This document shows, piece by piece, positions 31,171 through 32,225 of a stretch of 32,225 bases of DNA. The stretch comes from Companilactobacillus hulinensis. Lineage in GTDB: Bacteria > Bacillota > Bacilli > Lactobacillales > Lactobacillaceae. The notes beneath the pieces were generated by a model that was not told the origin of the DNA, did no database searches, and saw nothing but the letters and a program-made list of their open reading frames with translations. How positions within the stretch are numbered: position 1 is the stretch's first letter; every line of letters begins with the position of its first letter. The stretch is from positions 1 through 32,225 of the forward strand of contig NZ_RHOO01000027.1 of assembly GCF_003946555.1 (NCBI RefSeq), read 5' to 3'. Made by a program: the position numbers and the translations under genes.

Positions 31171-31818
31171 ATGAAAAAAGTATTAGTATTAGGCGCAAAT
31201 GGCCAAATTGCAAGAATCGCAGAAGATCGTATTTTGAAAGAACAACCAGATGTTGAATTGACATTGTTCTTACGTAATAGCAGCAGATTATCCAAATTGG
31301 CATCGGATAAAAATGTTACTTTGGTTGATGGAGATATTAATGACTTTGATGCTGTTAATGAAGCTATGAAGGACCAAGATATAGTTTATATCTCATTCGT
31401 TGACCACGATGGCAACAACGTTATGACTAAGAATGTTATTAAAGCTATGAAAGAAAACAATGTAGGCCGTGTTATTGAATCTAGTTTGTTAGGTTTATAT
31501 AACGAAGTTCCCGGTGAATATGGTCGTTGGAATTACAGCATGGTCAAGGGTGGTTTGGATGCCGCTATCAATGCTGACAAAGTACTTGCAGATTCAGGAT
31601 TATCATACACAACACTACGCTTCCCATGGTTGAATGATCGTGATGAAGTTAAGTATGACATCACACACAGGGATGAACAATATGTTGGTGTTTCAGGATC
31701 TCGTCAAAGTATGGCCGATGTGATTGTTAAGATCATCGCTGATCCAGAGTACTTGAAGAATGATTCTGTTGGTATCGCCGATGCTGCTACACAAGGTGAA
31801 ACTAGACCTGTATATTAG
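31171..31818 (+). CDS. NAD(P)-binding Rossmann-fold reductase (YwnB/NmrA-like SDR)
   Basis: 215 residues with GGAGAG 10 nt before the ATG. The nucleotide loop is LGANGQIAR (7-15). DGDINDFDAVNEAMKDQDIVYIS, LLGLYNEVPGEYGRWN, LDAAINADKVLADSGLSYTTLRFPWLND and QSMADVIVKIIADP follow the same plan as the protein at 20388 and the pseudogene at 27765, so this window held at least four members counting the collapsed one. Probably cotranscribed with the aldo/keto reductase under LysR control. Substrate unknown. Confidence 0.88.
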   Translation: MKKVLVLGANGQIARIAEDRILKEQPDVELTLFLRNSSRLSKLASDKNVTLVDGDINDFDAVNEAMKDQDIVYISFVDHDGNNVMTKNVIKAMKENNVGRVIESSLLGLYNEVPGEYGRWNYSMVKGGLDAAINADKVLADSGLSYTTLRFPWLNDRDEVKYDITHRDEQYVGVSGSRQSMADVIVKIIADPEYLKNDSVGIADAATQGETRPVY

Positions 31819-31855
31819 ACCAAATAGCTATATTTGAAATAGAATAATCAAAATT

Positions 31856-31907
31856 GTCTAGTTACGCGACTGTGATTTATTTGCAGTAGAACTAACTAGA
31901 CTTTTTT
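31856..31907 (+). terminator. Terminator after the reductase operon
   Basis: GTCTAGTTA (31856-31864) pairs with TAACTAGAC (31893-31901) enclosing an ACTG/CAGT inner stem; T6 follows. Confidence 0.87.
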
Positions 31908-31919
31908 GTTCTTTGTGCT

Positions 31920-31959
31920 ATACGTCTCACGTATAATAGCATGTTTATCTAGTAATTTT
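31920..31959. repeat. Second copy of the LysR-operator region
   Basis: 35 of 40 bases equal 30136-30175, including ATACGT-N3-ACGTAT and the downstream TAGCATGTTTATCT block. The expected target gene is missing; only a 3' scrap follows. Confidence 0.8.
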
Positions 31960-31998
31960 TTATGTCTGAAACGGTCCCATACTATATTCATCGCTTGA

Positions 31999-32079
31999 GA
32001 GAGATATACAAATTTGGTAGTAGATGGTAACAAAGTTGATCGTGCTGATAAACAGGTCAGTGATTGGATTAAATATTAG
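31999..32079 (+). pseudogene. 3' remnant of a reductase/flavodoxin-like gene
   Basis: After a stop at 31996 the frame reads ERYTNLVVDGNKVDRADKQVSDWIKY and ends at 32079. The VDGNKV..ADKQVSDWI pattern resembles the C-terminus of flavodoxin-like proteins, though a 26-residue piece cannot decide this. Together with the orphan operator at 31920 it suggests a gene whose start and middle were deleted. Confidence 0.45.
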
Positions 32080-32116
32080 ATAAGATTACGGTAATTGAAG
32101 AATAATCATTAGTAAG

Positions 32117-32143
32117 AAGTCATCAGTTAATTGATGGCTTTTT
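32117..32143 (+). terminator. Terminator hairpin used as intron target
   Basis: AAGTCATCA (32117-32125) pairs with TGATGGCTT (32132-32140) with one GU pair, followed by T's. The group II intron begins 9 nt beyond the stem. Confidence 0.82.
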
Positions 32144-32149
32144 ATTACC

Positions 32150-32225
32150 GTGCGCCCGGCATGGGCGATAACTTGGTGGTGCAAGTCCACTGTGAGCCGT
32201 AGTAGTCGGAATCACTAGCCGAGGA
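32150..32225 (+). mobile_element. Group II intron, 5' end (continues beyond the window)
   Basis: GTGCG at 32150 is the canonical group II 5' splice-site start. It is followed by a GCCC-GGCAT-GGGC stem and GGTGGTGCAAGTCCACTG, which matches the conserved domain I hairpin with the GGTGnAAGTCC sequence of bacterial group II introns. The position right after an intrinsic terminator stem is the known habit of class C introns. Domains II-VI and the reverse transcriptase are outside the window, so completeness cannot be judged. Confidence 0.85.

Noticed and set aside
1-32225. CRISPR array, tRNA or rRNA genes
   Set aside because: No regularly spaced direct repeats and no cloverleaf with tRNA-conserved bases were seen on either strand.

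Overview
The window looks like chromosomal DNA of a low-GC Gram-positive lactic acid bacterium of the Lactobacillaceae. This is inferred from gene content: a surface-layer (SLAP-repeat) protein, a LysM/3D wall protein, a BspA-type adhesin, a PTS plus GH65 sugar locus, a gluconate operon with a split 6-phosphogluconate dehydrogenase, and strong AGGAGG-type ribosome sites that often precede TTG starts. A Companilactobacillus-like host would fit, but the sequence alone does not prove a genus. I saw no rRNA, tRNA or CRISPR array.

Layout. 1-4056: two minus-strand surface-protein genes, the first running off the left edge. 4057-4739: a non-coding stretch packed with hairpins, including a 161-bp cloverleaf-like palindrome and a roughly 115-bp element that looks terminated on both strands. 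4740-6107: MATE exporter. 6185-11128: a GH65 enzyme divergent from an EIIABC PTS permease; the shared promoter region holds three TGTTTAAACA operators and a cre site. 11168-12231: a Fic toxin with an HTH-VbhA-like antitoxin. 12362-12967: pentapeptide-repeat protein. 13040-17992: RpiR regulator and divergent gluconate genes gntZ, gntK, gntP. 18001-18783: a HigBA-like toxin-antitoxin pair enclosed by two identical terminators. 18786-22078: a divergent redox cluster, with flavodoxin/collapsed reductase/flavodoxin on one side and reductase/MerR/unknown protein on the other. 22375-23028: LysM-3D protein. 23179-23541: wreck of a HicAB module. 23716-25123: EamA transporter and a free-methionine-sulfoxide reductase-like GAF protein. 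25178-25720: RelBE-type pair. 25819-27644: alpha/beta hydrolase and a CPA2 antiporter. 27765-28031: reductase pseudogene. 28143-29141: tRNA-dihydrouridine synthase. 29250-31818: LysR regulator divergent from an aldo/keto reductase and another reductase. 32150-end: 5' end of a group II intron inserted just after a terminator.

How the genes fit together. The most coherent system is the electrophile/redox cluster. The MerR protein carries a Cys at position 52 and its DNA sites can be read directly: two divergent promoters, each with a 19-bp spacer occupied by a CCTTAAAGT/ACTTTAAGG-type dyad. A third, broken copy of this promoter is fused to a reductase pseudogene at 28019-28030, and a LysR operator is duplicated at 31920 beside a deleted gene. 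The 18.7-32 kb part therefore looks like a field of duplicated and decaying flavodoxin/reductase units. Toxin-antitoxin genes are also dense: three complete pairs (Fic, HigBA, RelBE) and one degraded HicAB.

The sugar loci follow a common plan of a catabolic block with a divergent, operator-rich promoter. In the gnt locus three GAAAA-N-TTTTC sites surround a good promoter; in the GH65/PTS locus a palindromic repeat and a cre site suggest specific repression plus CcpA control.
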